DNA from: Bailinhaonella thermotolerans
GTDB lineage: Bacteria; Actinomycetota; Actinomycetes; Streptosporangiales; Streptosporangiaceae
Assembly (NCBI RefSeq): GCF_003594875.1
Contig: NZ_QZEY01000021.1
Location: 1-64,000, forward strand
Direction: 5' to 3'
Length of the DNA stretch: 64,000 bases
Positions 1 through 6,625 of the stretch are shown here, piece by piece. The position numbers and the translations under genes are program-made. The notes below the pieces were generated by a model. That model worked only from the letters and a program-made list of their open reading frames with translations, searched no databases and had not been told where the DNA came from. The number at the start of each line of letters is the position of its first letter. Position 1 is the first letter of the stretch.

Positions 1-78
1 CTCGACCTGCCCTACCGCGTAGCACCCGTGCGGGAACACCTGCCCGAAGTGCACCGGGATCGCTCCTCGCAGCGCCAT
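1..78 (-). CDS. Pra-like replication/excision activator, N-terminus only (runs off window)
   Basis: Twenty-six codons from an ATG at 78 to the window edge, preceded by the strong ribosome site GAGGAGGTGG. The peptide begins MALRGAIPVHFGQVFPHG, which I recognise as like the start of the actinobacterial family named plasmid replication, integration and excision activator (Pra of pSAM2). In pSAM2, Pra switches on replication and excision genes and is repressed by the GntR protein KorSA. Here the gene lies just downstream of a GntR gene on the same strand, with palindromes between them, which fits. Only the N-terminus is visible, so the family call rests on that motif and context. Confidence 0.55.
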   Translation of the reverse strand, partial: MALRGAIPVHFGQVFPHGCYAVGQVE

Positions 79-106
79 GACCACCTCCTCTTGACAGGTT
101 TGGTAT

Positions 107-172
107 TCGATCTACCTCAACCTGACCTATCAGGTTGTGACCTGAAGGTAGATCGACTGACCTGACATGTCA
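107..172. promoter_or_regulatory. Nested palindromes in the promoter of the Pra-like gene (candidate GntR operators)
   Basis: An 18-bp palindrome at 119-136 has arms AACCTGA and TCAGGTT around CCTA. It sits inside a larger inverted repeat with perfect 11-bp arms at 107-117 and 146-156. A third palindrome, TGACATGTCA, is at 163-172. The core TGACCTATCAGG at 123-134 recurs exactly upstream of the GntR gene at 965-976. This is what a KorSA-type repressor controlling both itself and the activator would need. Binding is inferred. Confidence 0.65.
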
Positions 173-201
173 AGTAGGCGATAGGGAGAAATCTGTCCTA
201 T

Positions 202-939
202 CTATGCCAGCGGGTAGACGTCCCGGAGTTCATGCCGATCGCCAGGCAGTACGGCGTCCACCAGTTGGCGAGGTCTGCCCTCCGGATCGATCCCGGACAC
301 AAGGAGGTTGAGCACAGGCGCGCCCGGGTCAACCTGAAGCACGGAAGCCTCTTCCGCCGTCGCTCCTCGGGCCAAGGTCCGCTCGATCGCATAGTCAAGT
401 CGCAACCGTTTCCGCCCATAGAGATGTCGGCGAATACCTTCATCCAGCGGTTCCGGCGACGCCAGCTTGGTGCCGGCAACGAGGTCGAGTGGAAACCAGG
501 CGGACACCAACTCGATGGGTCCGTCCTCGTCACCGACGACGTACCTTCGGACGAACGCCTTGGTCCCGGTCGGGAGCTCCAAAAGAGCGGCCACGCGGGC
601 CGGTGCCACCACGATGCCGGCCTGAAGCAACTCAGCTCGGGAATCCGCCTCCGCGACGTCCAGTAGACGTCGCCCCGGGTGAGGGTCGGCTTCAATGCCA
701 AGGGAAGGAGTCTTCCCCCGAACAAAGGAGCCCCGCCCGGTCTGTGTCTCGATGAGGCCCTCTTGACGGAGCAAGCGCAGCGCCTCGATCACGGTCGGTC
801 GAGAGACGTCGAACTCCGCGACAAGTTGGTGCTGAGACGGCAGCATCGTGCCCGGAGGATAGACCCCGTCCCGGATCCGTGCCCGGAGCGTCTTGAGCAC
901 CTTCTCGTACTTAAGTGCGTCCTCCGGCTTTGCTGGCAT
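202..939 (-). CDS. GntR-family repressor with UTRA domain (KorSA-like)
   Basis: A 245-residue regulator. An N-terminal winged helix-turn-helix of the GntR type covers about residues 8-75, with SRPTVIEALRLLRQEGLI as recognition region and GRGSF as wing. A C-terminal effector-binding UTRA domain covers about 100-230. I chose the ATG at 939 because AGGATGG lies 8 bases before it; an ATG three codons upstream has no such site. The Pra-like gene lies 120 bp downstream on the same strand. The shared TGACCTATCAGG sequence before both genes suggests that this protein represses itself and its neighbour, as KorSA does in pSAM2. The ligand is unknown. Confidence 0.88.
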   Translation of the reverse strand: MPAKPEDALKYEKVLKTLRARIRDGVYPPGTMLPSQHQLVAEFDVSRPTVIEALRLLRQEGLIETQTGRGSFVRGKTPSLGIEADPHPGRRLLDVAEADSRAELLQAGIVVAPARVAALLELPTGTKAFVRRYVVGDEDGPIELVSAWFPLDLVAGTKLASPEPLDEGIRRHLYGRKRLRLDYAIERTLARGATAEEASVLQVDPGAPVLNLLVSGIDPEGRPRQLVDAVLPGDRHELRDVYPLA

Positions 940-964
940 TACAACCATCCTGACCGTCTAAAGG

Positions 965-976
965 TGACCTATCAGG
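965..976. promoter_or_regulatory. Candidate autoregulatory operator TGACCTATCAGG
   Basis: The 12-mer lies 26 bp upstream of the GntR start codon and is identical to 123-134 before the Pra-like gene. A chance second copy within 1 kb at matching promoter positions is unlikely. Confidence 0.6.
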
Positions 977-1062
977 CCGAGCGTAACATCTGGTTAGGCT
1001 TTTGACCTCGCCGAATCTCCTGGGCGGGCAGGACCGCAGGAACCTCGACAGCCCAGCCCGAG

Positions 1063-1407
1063 CTACCGGGCCTCTCCCGTGAGAAGCCGCATCCACCACA
1101 GTTCACCGACATCCCGTGTCCAGCCTCCCGTGTAGAGCACCTGGGGAGGGTCCGACTGAACGATCTTCCGTATCCCATAGGAGCCACCCATGGAGATGAA
1201 CTCGTAGTAGGTCGCGGCACAGCAGCAGGTGTAGCGCACGACGCGCGTACGGTCTCTGGGCACGGGGTCCCAGTGGAGCGGGCGGTATCTCGCCTGCCGG
1301 GGCCCGAGATGTGGCGCGAGATCGGTGCAGGCGTAGTCGGTGTCGTAGCCGTCCAACAAGCGCGCCATGATGCGCTCGCCGGAGTCGCCCTCTCGTCTCC
1401 GCGTCAT
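1063..1407 (-). CDS. Hypothetical protein, third gene of a coupled small operon
   Basis: A 114-residue protein I do not recognise. It has three cysteines close together (YTCCCA), several aromatic residues, and no clear membrane segment or signal peptide. Its ATG at 1407 overlaps the stop of the preceding gene by four bases (ATGA), so translation is probably coupled. An internal ATG at 1368 is an alternative start. It belongs to a three-gene unit transcribed away from the XRE regulator on the integrated element. It could be element cargo; no function can be assigned. Confidence 0.6.
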   Translation of the reverse strand: MTRRREGDSGERIMARLLDGYDTDYACTDLAPHLGPRQARYRPLHWDPVPRDRTRVVRYTCCCAATYYEFISMGGSYGIRKIVQSDPPQVLYTGGWTRDVGELWWMRLLTGEAR

Positions 1408-1802
1408 GACGTCTCATGTCTGTCGCGCCCGTTGATGAGTCCGGCGATCAACGGTGAGAGCGGGTGGTCGCGACGTAGTTCGGTGTAGCGCAAAGCGACT
1501 CGGCGCGCAGCCGTCGCCGGCGCACCAACGTGGTTGTAGGCCCAGACGTAGCGGTTCTGTGCGGTGAGGCGGCCCGTCCACCAGCGGTAGTAGTGGATGC
1601 CGTCCGTCCAGACGACCAGCTCAACCCAGACTGACACCGTCGCCATCCCCGGGATCGCATGGGTGTCCGCCGCGATTCCGAGCGATTCGAGTTCCCGGCA
1701 CAGACGACGCGCCGCGATGAGCGCAGCGTCCCCCGTTTCACGCTCGCCGCGGGAAGTCGCGCCCGGCACGTGGACGAACCCACGCGAGACATCACCATCC
1801 AT
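1404..1802 (-). CDS. Hypothetical protein, second gene of a coupled small operon
   Basis: A 132-residue protein of unknown function. The middle contains a tryptophan/tyrosine-rich stretch (GIHYYRWWTGRLTAQNRY, about residues 70-87). I chose the ATG at 1802 because it overlaps the stop of the upstream zinc-ribbon gene as TGATG; an upstream ATG at 1832 would overlap that gene by 31 bases. The end overlaps the next gene by four bases. The tight overlaps on both sides argue that the three proteins are made together. No catalytic motif is visible. Confidence 0.62.
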   Translation of the reverse strand: MDGDVSRGFVHVPGATSRGERETGDAALIAARRLCRELESLGIAADTHAIPGMATVSVWVELVVWTDGIHYYRWWTGRLTAQNRYVWAYNHVGAPATAARRVALRYTELRRDHPLSPLIAGLINGRDRHETS

Positions 1803-1981
1803 CACGCCGCGCTCAGTCCCGACCCGGCGCAATCGAAGCAGTCAACCCGAGACAAGGCGTGCATCCGCCCGTCGAGTGCCCGCACGCCATACGCCTGGCG
1901 CACCCGCGCGTATCGCCAGCCTTTTCCTCTGCACGTAGGGCAGGCAGGCGTCCGGTCCTCTCTGTCTCGCCGTGAGTTCAC
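1802..1981 (-). CDS. Small CxxCxGxG zinc-ribbon protein (59 aa)
   Basis: Two cysteine knuckles, CPTCRGKG near residue 14 and CFDCAGSG near residue 48, make a minimal DnaJ-type zinc ribbon. The start is the GTG at 1981, six bases after GGTGGAGG; a longer frame to 2173 would cross the divergent promoter region and lacks such a site. The gene leads a three-gene coupled unit and is divergent from the XRE-TPR regulator. A role in binding nucleic acid or a protein partner is possible but inferred only from the fold. Confidence 0.68.
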   Translation of the reverse strand: MNSRRDREDRTPACPTCRGKGWRYARVRQAYGVRALDGRMHALSRVDCFDCAGSGLSAA

Positions 1982-2100
1982 CGCTGTCCTCCACCGGATG
2001 GACGGATCCCTGTCCAGTCGGGACACTAGGTCGCAGTGGCGGCTGCACCCCGGAAAGATTTTCCGGGGTCTACGCGAGATCCAGGCGAGGCTGTGTAGGC
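1982..2100. promoter_or_regulatory. Divergent promoter region with two palindromes
   Basis: A 21-bp palindrome at 2048-2068 has perfect 9-bp arms CCCCGGAAA and TTTCCGGGG. A shorter one at 2011-2025 has arms TGTCC and GGACA. Both lie between the zinc-ribbon operon (left) and the XRE regulator (right) and are good operator candidates for the XRE protein. No convincing -35/-10 pair was found. Confidence 0.5.
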
Positions 2101-2109
2101 ATGCGCGGG

Positions 2110-3324
2110 ATGACGGACCACCTGACCATCGGAGAGCGAATCGCCTGGTACCGGCGGCGCCGAGGGATGTCACAAGAAGTGCTCGCCGGACTCGTCGGCC
2201 GAACGACGGACTGGTTGAGCAAGGTCGAGAACGACCGCATCGAACTAGACCGGCTGTCCGTGATCAAGTCCTTGGCCGTCGCGCTCGACGTCGCTCTCGG
2301 TGACCTGCTCGCGGAGCCGTCCCTGCTCGACTGGACCCCCGACAGCGGAGACCGCACCGTTCCCGCTCTGCGGGCGGCCATCACCGACTACCGGCAACTC
2401 GCCCCGATGCTCGCCCTCGCCCAGGCCGATGACCCACCCAGCCTGCCCGAGCTACGCCGGGAGATCGCCGACATCTGGAACGCCTACCAGGCGTCCCGAT
2501 ACGGTCTGGTCGTACGCAGACTCCCCGCCCTCCTGGCCGAGGCTCAGCACGCCGCCATCGCGCACGAAGGAGACCAGCGTGACCAAGCCCACGCCTTGCT
2601 CGGGCAGGTCTACCACGCCGCCGCCACGATCCTCGTGAAGATCGGGGAGGCCGACCTCGCCTGGGTCGCCGCCGAACGCGGGCTCAACTTCGCCCAGAAC
2701 TCCCGCGACCTGATCGTCACCACCTCCCTGTTCCGTTCAGTGGCCCATGCCCTACTGTCCACCGGCCGCTACGAAGCCGCCGTCCAACTCACGGATGACG
2801 CCGCCGGCCTCCTGGACAAGGAACTCCCGCACGCGTCACCCGAGTTGCTGTCGGTCCATGGCACCTTGTTCCTGGCCGGTTCCATGGCCGCGGCCCGCGC
2901 CGAAGACCGTGCAACGACCCAGGCATTCCTGGCCGAGGCCGAGGAATCCGCTCGCAGGCTCGGGGCCGACGCCAACCACGTCTGGACCGCGTTCGGCCCG
3001 ACCAACGTCACCATCCATCGCGTCGCCACCGCCATCGAACTGGGCGACCTGCAAATCGCTTTGGACAAAGGACCCGACCTCGACACTCGGACCCTCCCCA
3101 TCGAGCGCCGGGTACGGCACAGCATCGCCGTCGCGCAGGCGTTCAGCCTCAGAAACCGCACCGATGACGCACTCGACGCCCTGCTCCAGGCCGAGCACCT
3201 CGCCCCCGAGCAGGTACGCCACCACTACCTCAGCCGGCAGTTGGTCCTGACCTGGATACGCCGACAGCGAGGCAAGCCAAGCCACCGCCTCATCGACCTC
3301 GCCCGCCGAATACGCGTCGTCTGA
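2110..3324 (+). CDS. XRE-family regulator with C-terminal TPR-like helical region
   Basis: A 404-residue protein. Residues about 5-62 form an XRE helix-turn-helix (IGERIAWYRRRRGMSQEVLA, then a WLSKVEN recognition region). The rest is alpha-helical and alanine-rich, in the manner of the large actinomycete HTH-TPR regulators that sense a peptide or small molecule. The frame stays open to 1972, but homologous regulators start close to the HTH; ATGs at 2101 and 2110 are both possible and the ribosome site is weak. It is divergent from the three-gene unit and 43 bp before the NUDIX gene, with which it probably shares a transcript. Confidence 0.85.
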   Translation: MTDHLTIGERIAWYRRRRGMSQEVLAGLVGRTTDWLSKVENDRIELDRLSVIKSLAVALDVALGDLLAEPSLLDWTPDSGDRTVPALRAAITDYRQLAPMLALAQADDPPSLPELRREIADIWNAYQASRYGLVVRRLPALLAEAQHAAIAHEGDQRDQAHALLGQVYHAAATILVKIGEADLAWVAAERGLNFAQNSRDLIVTTSLFRSVAHALLSTGRYEAAVQLTDDAAGLLDKELPHASPELLSVHGTLFLAGSMAAARAEDRATTQAFLAEAEESARRLGADANHVWTAFGPTNVTIHRVATAIELGDLQIALDKGPDLDTRTLPIERRVRHSIAVAQAFSLRNRTDDALDALLQAEHLAPEQVRHHYLSRQLVLTWIRRQRGKPSHRLIDLARRIRVV

Positions 3325-3367
3325 ACGCCGCCGACGCCGGCCCCCGCGTCCGGCTAAGGTCGGGATC

Positions 3368-3838
3368 ATGAGCGACCCCGGTACTCCGCCCATGACGCGT
3401 GCCCGTGCCGCAGCGGGCGCGCTCTTCTTCGATGAGCACGGCCATGTCCTGCTGGTCCAGCCCAACTACAAGGACCACCGAGACATCCCCGGCGGGTACA
3501 TCGAGCCGGGCGAAACCCCGTTCCAAGCATGTGTCCGCGAGGTCCACGAAGAACTGGGCATCCAGCCGCCCATAGGCGAACTCCTGGTCGTGGACTGGGC
3601 ACCCCACCCCCAGGAAGGCGACAAAGTCCTGTTCGTCTTCGACGGCGGCACCCTCTCCCCCACCCACCGCCGCCAGATCACCCTAGGTGCCGAACTCGAC
3701 GGCTACGCCTTCCACGCCCCCGAAGAACTGCCGGCCCTACTCATCGAACGCCTCGCCAACCGCGTAGCAGCCGCCCTCACCGCCCGCCGCCAAGGCCGCA
3801 CAATCTACCTCGAACACGGCAACGAACTGCCGAATTGA
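3368..3838 (+). CDS. NUDIX hydrolase
   Basis: A 156-residue protein of the NUDIX superfamily, which hydrolyses nucleoside diphosphates linked to another group using a divalent metal. The complete box GX5EX7REUXEEXGU runs from Gly43 to Ile65, with R57-E58 and E61-E62 as catalytic and metal residues. It follows the XRE gene by 43 bp on the same strand. NUDIX genes are recurrent in actinomycete integrative elements, often beside primase-polymerase genes; none is seen here. The substrate cannot be read from sequence. Confidence 0.88.
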   Translation: MSDPGTPPMTRARAAAGALFFDEHGHVLLVQPNYKDHRDIPGGYIEPGETPFQACVREVHEELGIQPPIGELLVVDWAPHPQEGDKVLFVFDGGTLSPTHRRQITLGAELDGYAFHAPEELPALLIERLANRVAAALTARRQGRTIYLEHGNELPN

Positions 3839-3855
3839 CCTTTTAGACATCAAGG

Positions 3856-3913
3856 GCGGCGGCGCAAGCGCCGCCGCGCGGCCCTCGCCCGGCCGCACGC
3901 TGCGCGTGCGGCC
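3856..3913 (+). terminator. Tandem GC hairpins after the NUDIX gene
   Basis: Two stems follow the stop codon: 3856-3865 with 3868-3877 (10 bp), and 3891-3900 with 3904-3913 (10 bp). There is no U-run, as is common for actinomycete terminators. Confidence 0.5.
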
Positions 3914-4116
3914 TGGGGGCCGTTCTCGCGCGCGGCCAGCTCGGGCCGCGGTGATTTTGAACAATTCGCAACCATGCTCGCTCACCATGGCTAGGCTCAA
4001 GACTGGCGCTTCCCAACACGTGTGCCCTGTGTTCGGTTCCTCGGGGGATCGAACAAACCGACTCCTGTGGCTGATCCCCAAGGTCGAACGTCACAGGACA
4101 AACGAAAGGGGCTCAT

Positions 4117-4233
4117 ATGGATAAAGAGCGGAAGCTACCGTTGTGGCGACAGTATTGCCCTGAACGGAAGGAGATGGTGGCACTCGGGATCCGTGCGATC
4201 CTGATCATCATCGACTTCTTTAAGGGACGGTGA
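4117..4233 (+). CDS. 38-residue peptide gene on the integrated element
   Basis: An ATG at 4117 follows AAAGGGG by six bases and opens a 38-codon frame. The peptide begins MDKERKLPLWRQYCPE, is basic, and carries a hydrophobic run AILIIIDFF near its end before FKGR. Codon third positions are not GC-biased, unlike the chromosome, which fits imported DNA. A clean intrinsic terminator lies 50 bp downstream, so the unit looks like a complete monocistron. It resembles no family I know; a small membrane-active peptide or regulator is only a guess. Confidence 0.5.
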   Translation: MDKERKLPLWRQYCPERKEMVALGIRAILIIIDFFKGR

Positions 4234-4283
4234 GGGGCCCGAAGATCCGCTAGAGCACCGGACCCCTCGTATGCGTCGCCGGG

Positions 4284-4320
4284 ACAGCCCAACCTGCCAG
4301 GGTTGGGCTGTTCCATTTCT
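4284..4320 (+). terminator. Intrinsic terminator
   Basis: A perfect 11-bp stem (ACAGCCCAACC at 4284-4294 with 4301-4311), a 6-base loop and a following T-rich tract (4311-4320) form a textbook rho-independent terminator behind the 38-residue gene. Confidence 0.85.
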
Positions 4321-4323
4321 GCG

Positions 4324-4378
4324 TGATGCACACTGATGCGTCATGATGCATCAGAGTGAATCAGTCCTACCGTAGGAC
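4324..4378. repeat. Phased TGATGC repeats and a 15-bp palindrome
   Basis: TGATGC occurs at 4324, 4334 and 4344, exactly 10 bp apart, so the copies face the same side of the helix. A palindrome with arms GTCCTAC and GTAGGAC (4364-4378) follows. Such phased repeats near an element end are candidates for integrase/excisionase accessory sites; this is inference. Confidence 0.55.
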
Positions 4379-4541
4379 ACTGCCAGTAGAACCGCCAGCA
4401 AAACCGCCAGCCGCGCCGCAAGCGAACGACGAATCGAAGATGCCTCCGGCGGGGGCACTCCGGCTCCGAGATGATCAACTTTGCTAGCTCTGAGGTCTCT
4501 GGGGCCTGATCGTCCCGTCGTCGGCGTCCCAGGCGGGAGCC

Positions 4542-4619
4542 GAGCGGGCCAGGGGGCAGGGGTCAAGGTCGTTCGTCCAGCCGGGCGCTCCACCTTGACC
4601 CCTGCCCCCTGGCCCGCTC
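4542..4619. repeat. Inverted repeat with perfect 28-bp arms
   Basis: The arms are 4542-4569 and 4592-4619, separated by 22 bp. Homology continues imperfectly outward to about 4514 and 4646. The structure lies 185 bp inside the attachment core, in a gene-free stretch (4234-5052). It could be a strand-specific origin, a recombination structure or a strong terminator. Confidence 0.8.
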
Positions 4620-4710
4620 CCCTGCGGGTGGGACGACGGCGACGGGAAGATCAGGCGGGGGAGAGAGCGCGCGTGGCGCGCGGAGACGTGCCCGTTGCGT
4701 GCCCGATCGG

Positions 4711-4750
4711 GCGGGGAACAGCGGGGAATCACGGGGAGTCGCGGATAGAG
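4711..4750. repeat. Four 10-bp direct repeats next to the attachment core
   Basis: The units GCGGGGAACA, GCGGGGAATC, ACGGGGAGTC and a degenerate GCGGATAGAG lie head to tail at 4711-4750, about 55 bp before the tRNA fragment. Position and helical phasing suggest arm-type sites for the element's tyrosine integrase or excisionase. Confidence 0.6.
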
Positions 4751-4803
4751 CGATCAAGGGGCTGAACTGCGCGTCCCAAGGTCATCCCCCGGATTGTCGA
4801 GAT

Positions 4804-4846
<43 letters not shown>

Positions 4847-5052
4847 GCACGAGCGAGGCCCAGGCCGTCCGGTGATCCGGAGCCCGGGCCTCGATCCTTT
4901 CCCGGCGTCTGCCGCCCGTCGCCCCTTGCGCGTGCCTTTCAGGTCCTTGGTGTGCCCCTCATGTCCTGGGCGTGCACGCGTGCGCGCTCCCGCCGCCCCT
5001 CCGCCTCCGCCGGGACCTCGCCGGACAGAACTCGCCGGTCAGAACTCCCCGG

Positions 5053-5220
5053 TCAGAAGCGGAGGAAGCGCCAGTGTTCGGCGAGGTGGCCGCGGGAGGT
5101 GAGGTAGAGCCACTGGGCGGAGATCATGTGGCGGGGGTGGTCCTGGGCGATGGAGAGCGTGAGGGACGTGGCGGCGAGGAGGGTGAGGACGGGGGCGCTC
5201 CCGCGCCAGGCGATCTTCAT
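5053..5220 (-). CDS. Small 55-residue protein with one hydrophobic helix
   Basis: The frame from the ATG at 5220 starts MKIAWRGSAPVLTLL, has a hydrophobic segment at about residues 9-26, and ends HWRFLRF. Nearly every codon ends in G or C, well matched to real genes here, which is my main evidence for coding. No Shine-Dalgarno sequence is visible, so it may be leaderless or start elsewhere. It is divergent from the PEP-mutase gene and is the first chromosomal gene after the attachment site. Function unknown. Confidence 0.6.
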   Translation of the reverse strand: MKIAWRGSAPVLTLLAATSLTLSIAQDHPRHMISAQWLYLTSRGHLAEHWRFLRF

Positions 5221-5296
5221 GGGGAGATCGTAGGGGAGGTCGAGAATGTCTGGAATGCGCTGGTAGGCGGGGCCTGGGGCTGGTGGGATGGGGGGC

Positions 5297-6133
5297 ATGA
5301 ATTCGCAGATCGAGAAGGCCCGGGCGTTCCGGGCGTTGCATGTCCCGGGGACGCCCTTGGCGCTGGCCAACGCGTGGGACGCCGGGAGCGCCGCGGTGAT
5401 CGCGGCGTCGGGGGCGGCGGCCGTCGCCACGACCAGCGCGGGAGTGGCCTGGAGCCTCGGCGCCGGGGACGGCGGGCGCCTGACCCGCGAGGCGGCCGTG
5501 GGCGCCGTCCAGCGGATCTGCGCCGTCGTGGGCGTGCCGGTCACGGCCGACATCGAGGACGGGTACGGCGAGGACGCGGACGCCGTCGCGGTGACCGTGC
5601 GCGAGGTGATCGCGGCCGGGGCGGTCGGGGTCAACATCGAGGACGGCGACCTGCGCGGGCCCGGCCCGCTGCGGCACTCCGCCGAGCAGGCCGCCCGCAT
5701 CGCCGCGGCCAGGAAGGCGGCCGACGAGACCGGGGTCCCGCTGTTCGTCAACGCGCGGATCGACACGTACCTGCGGGGCACCGGCGAGGCGAGCACGCGG
5801 CTCGGCGAGACGGTGGGGCGGGCGCGGGCCTACCTGGACGCCGGGGCCGACGGGATCTTCGTGCCGGGCCTGATCGACCTGGACGCCATCGCGGTGCTCG
5901 TCGCCGAGACGGCCGCGCCGGTGAACGTGATGGTCTGGCCCGGCGCCCCGGACGTCGCGGCGCTCGCGGGCGCCGGGGTCGCCAGGATCAGCCTGGGCTC
6001 CGGGGTCGCGCAGGCGGCGTACGGCCTGGCCCGCCTGGCCGCCGGGGAACTGGCCGAGGCCGGGACGTACGGCGCGGTCGCGGGCGGGGTGGACTACGGC
6101 GAGATGAACGGGCTGGTGAACCCCGCCGGATAG
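5297..6133 (+). CDS. PEP mutase/isocitrate lyase superfamily protein
   Basis: A 278-residue TIM-barrel enzyme of the superfamily that cleaves or rearranges C-C/C-P bonds of 2-hydroxy- or oxo-acids with Mg. Visible signatures are NAWDAGSA near residue 25, the Mg-binding ADIEDGYG near 90, and the NIEDG motif near 117. The catalytic KKCGH-type lyase loop of true isocitrate or methylisocitrate lyases is not apparent; the corresponding stretch reads FVNARIDTY. It is therefore an oxaloacetate-hydrolase/PEP-mutase-like member of unknown substrate. The start may instead be three codons earlier, at 5288. It ends against the convergent terminator at 6141. Confidence 0.88.
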   Translation: MNSQIEKARAFRALHVPGTPLALANAWDAGSAAVIAASGAAAVATTSAGVAWSLGAGDGGRLTREAAVGAVQRICAVVGVPVTADIEDGYGEDADAVAVTVREVIAAGAVGVNIEDGDLRGPGPLRHSAEQAARIAAARKAADETGVPLFVNARIDTYLRGTGEASTRLGETVGRARAYLDAGADGIFVPGLIDLDAIAVLVAETAAPVNVMVWPGAPDVAALAGAGVARISLGSGVAQAAYGLARLAAGELAEAGTYGAVAGGVDYGEMNGLVNPAG

Positions 6134-6140
6134 GACCTCG

Positions 6141-6170
6141 CGGGGGAGGCCCCGGGAGAGGCCTCCCCCG
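6141..6170. terminator. Convergent hairpin terminator
   Basis: A perfect 11-bp stem, CGGGGGAGGCC at 6141-6151 with 6160-6170 and an 8-base loop, fills the gap between converging genes. Confidence 0.75.
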
Positions 6171-6175
6171 CCCGA

Positions 6176-6613
6176 TCAGTCGGCCACGAGGCGCTGCCGG
6201 CGCAGCAGGTGGTCGTGTTCGCGCTGGCGGCGGATCACGTGGGTCCCGGGCGCGATGCCGGTGGCCCCGTGCTCGGGGTGGATCAGGTACGCCGGGGCGG
6301 TGCACCTGAGCGCGCCCAGGGCCAGGCCCGTCCGGTCCTCCACCTGGTTGGTCCAGCGGCAGGTCCCGGGGTCGGCGACCAGGGTGTGCGGGTTGCCGCC
6401 GGCTCCTCCGCGGAGGAGTTCGAGACCGGCGGCGGGCACCTCGGTCCAGCGGTCGCGGACGGTGACGTGGCGGGCGACGACGTCCAGCCGGACGACCAGG
6501 AGGTCGCCCTGGGCCTGGAGCCCGTCGACGACGGGCACGGCCATCTCGCGCTCCAGGTGTTCGAGCACGGCCAGGCCGGTGCGGCGGGAGAGTTCGGCGA
6601 GTGTGACGGTCAT
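6176..6613 (-). CDS. Hypothetical protein downstream of a DUF6745 protein
   Basis: A 145-residue protein with no recognised domain. It contains LAELSRRTGLAVLEHLE at the N-terminus and a histidine-rich basic tail. A good ribosome site lies before the ATG and only 12 bp separate it from the upstream DUF6745 gene, so the two form an operon. It lacks a signal peptide or membrane segment. The partnership is the only clue to function. Confidence 0.75.
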   Translation of the reverse strand: MTVTLAELSRRTGLAVLEHLEREMAVPVVDGLQAQGDLLVVRLDVVARHVTVRDRWTEVPAAGLELLRGGAGGNPHTLVADPGTCRWTNQVEDRTGLALGALRCTAPAYLIHPEHGATGIAPGTHVIRRQREHDHLLRRQRLVAD

Positions 6614-6625
6614 GGTCTCCTCCTT

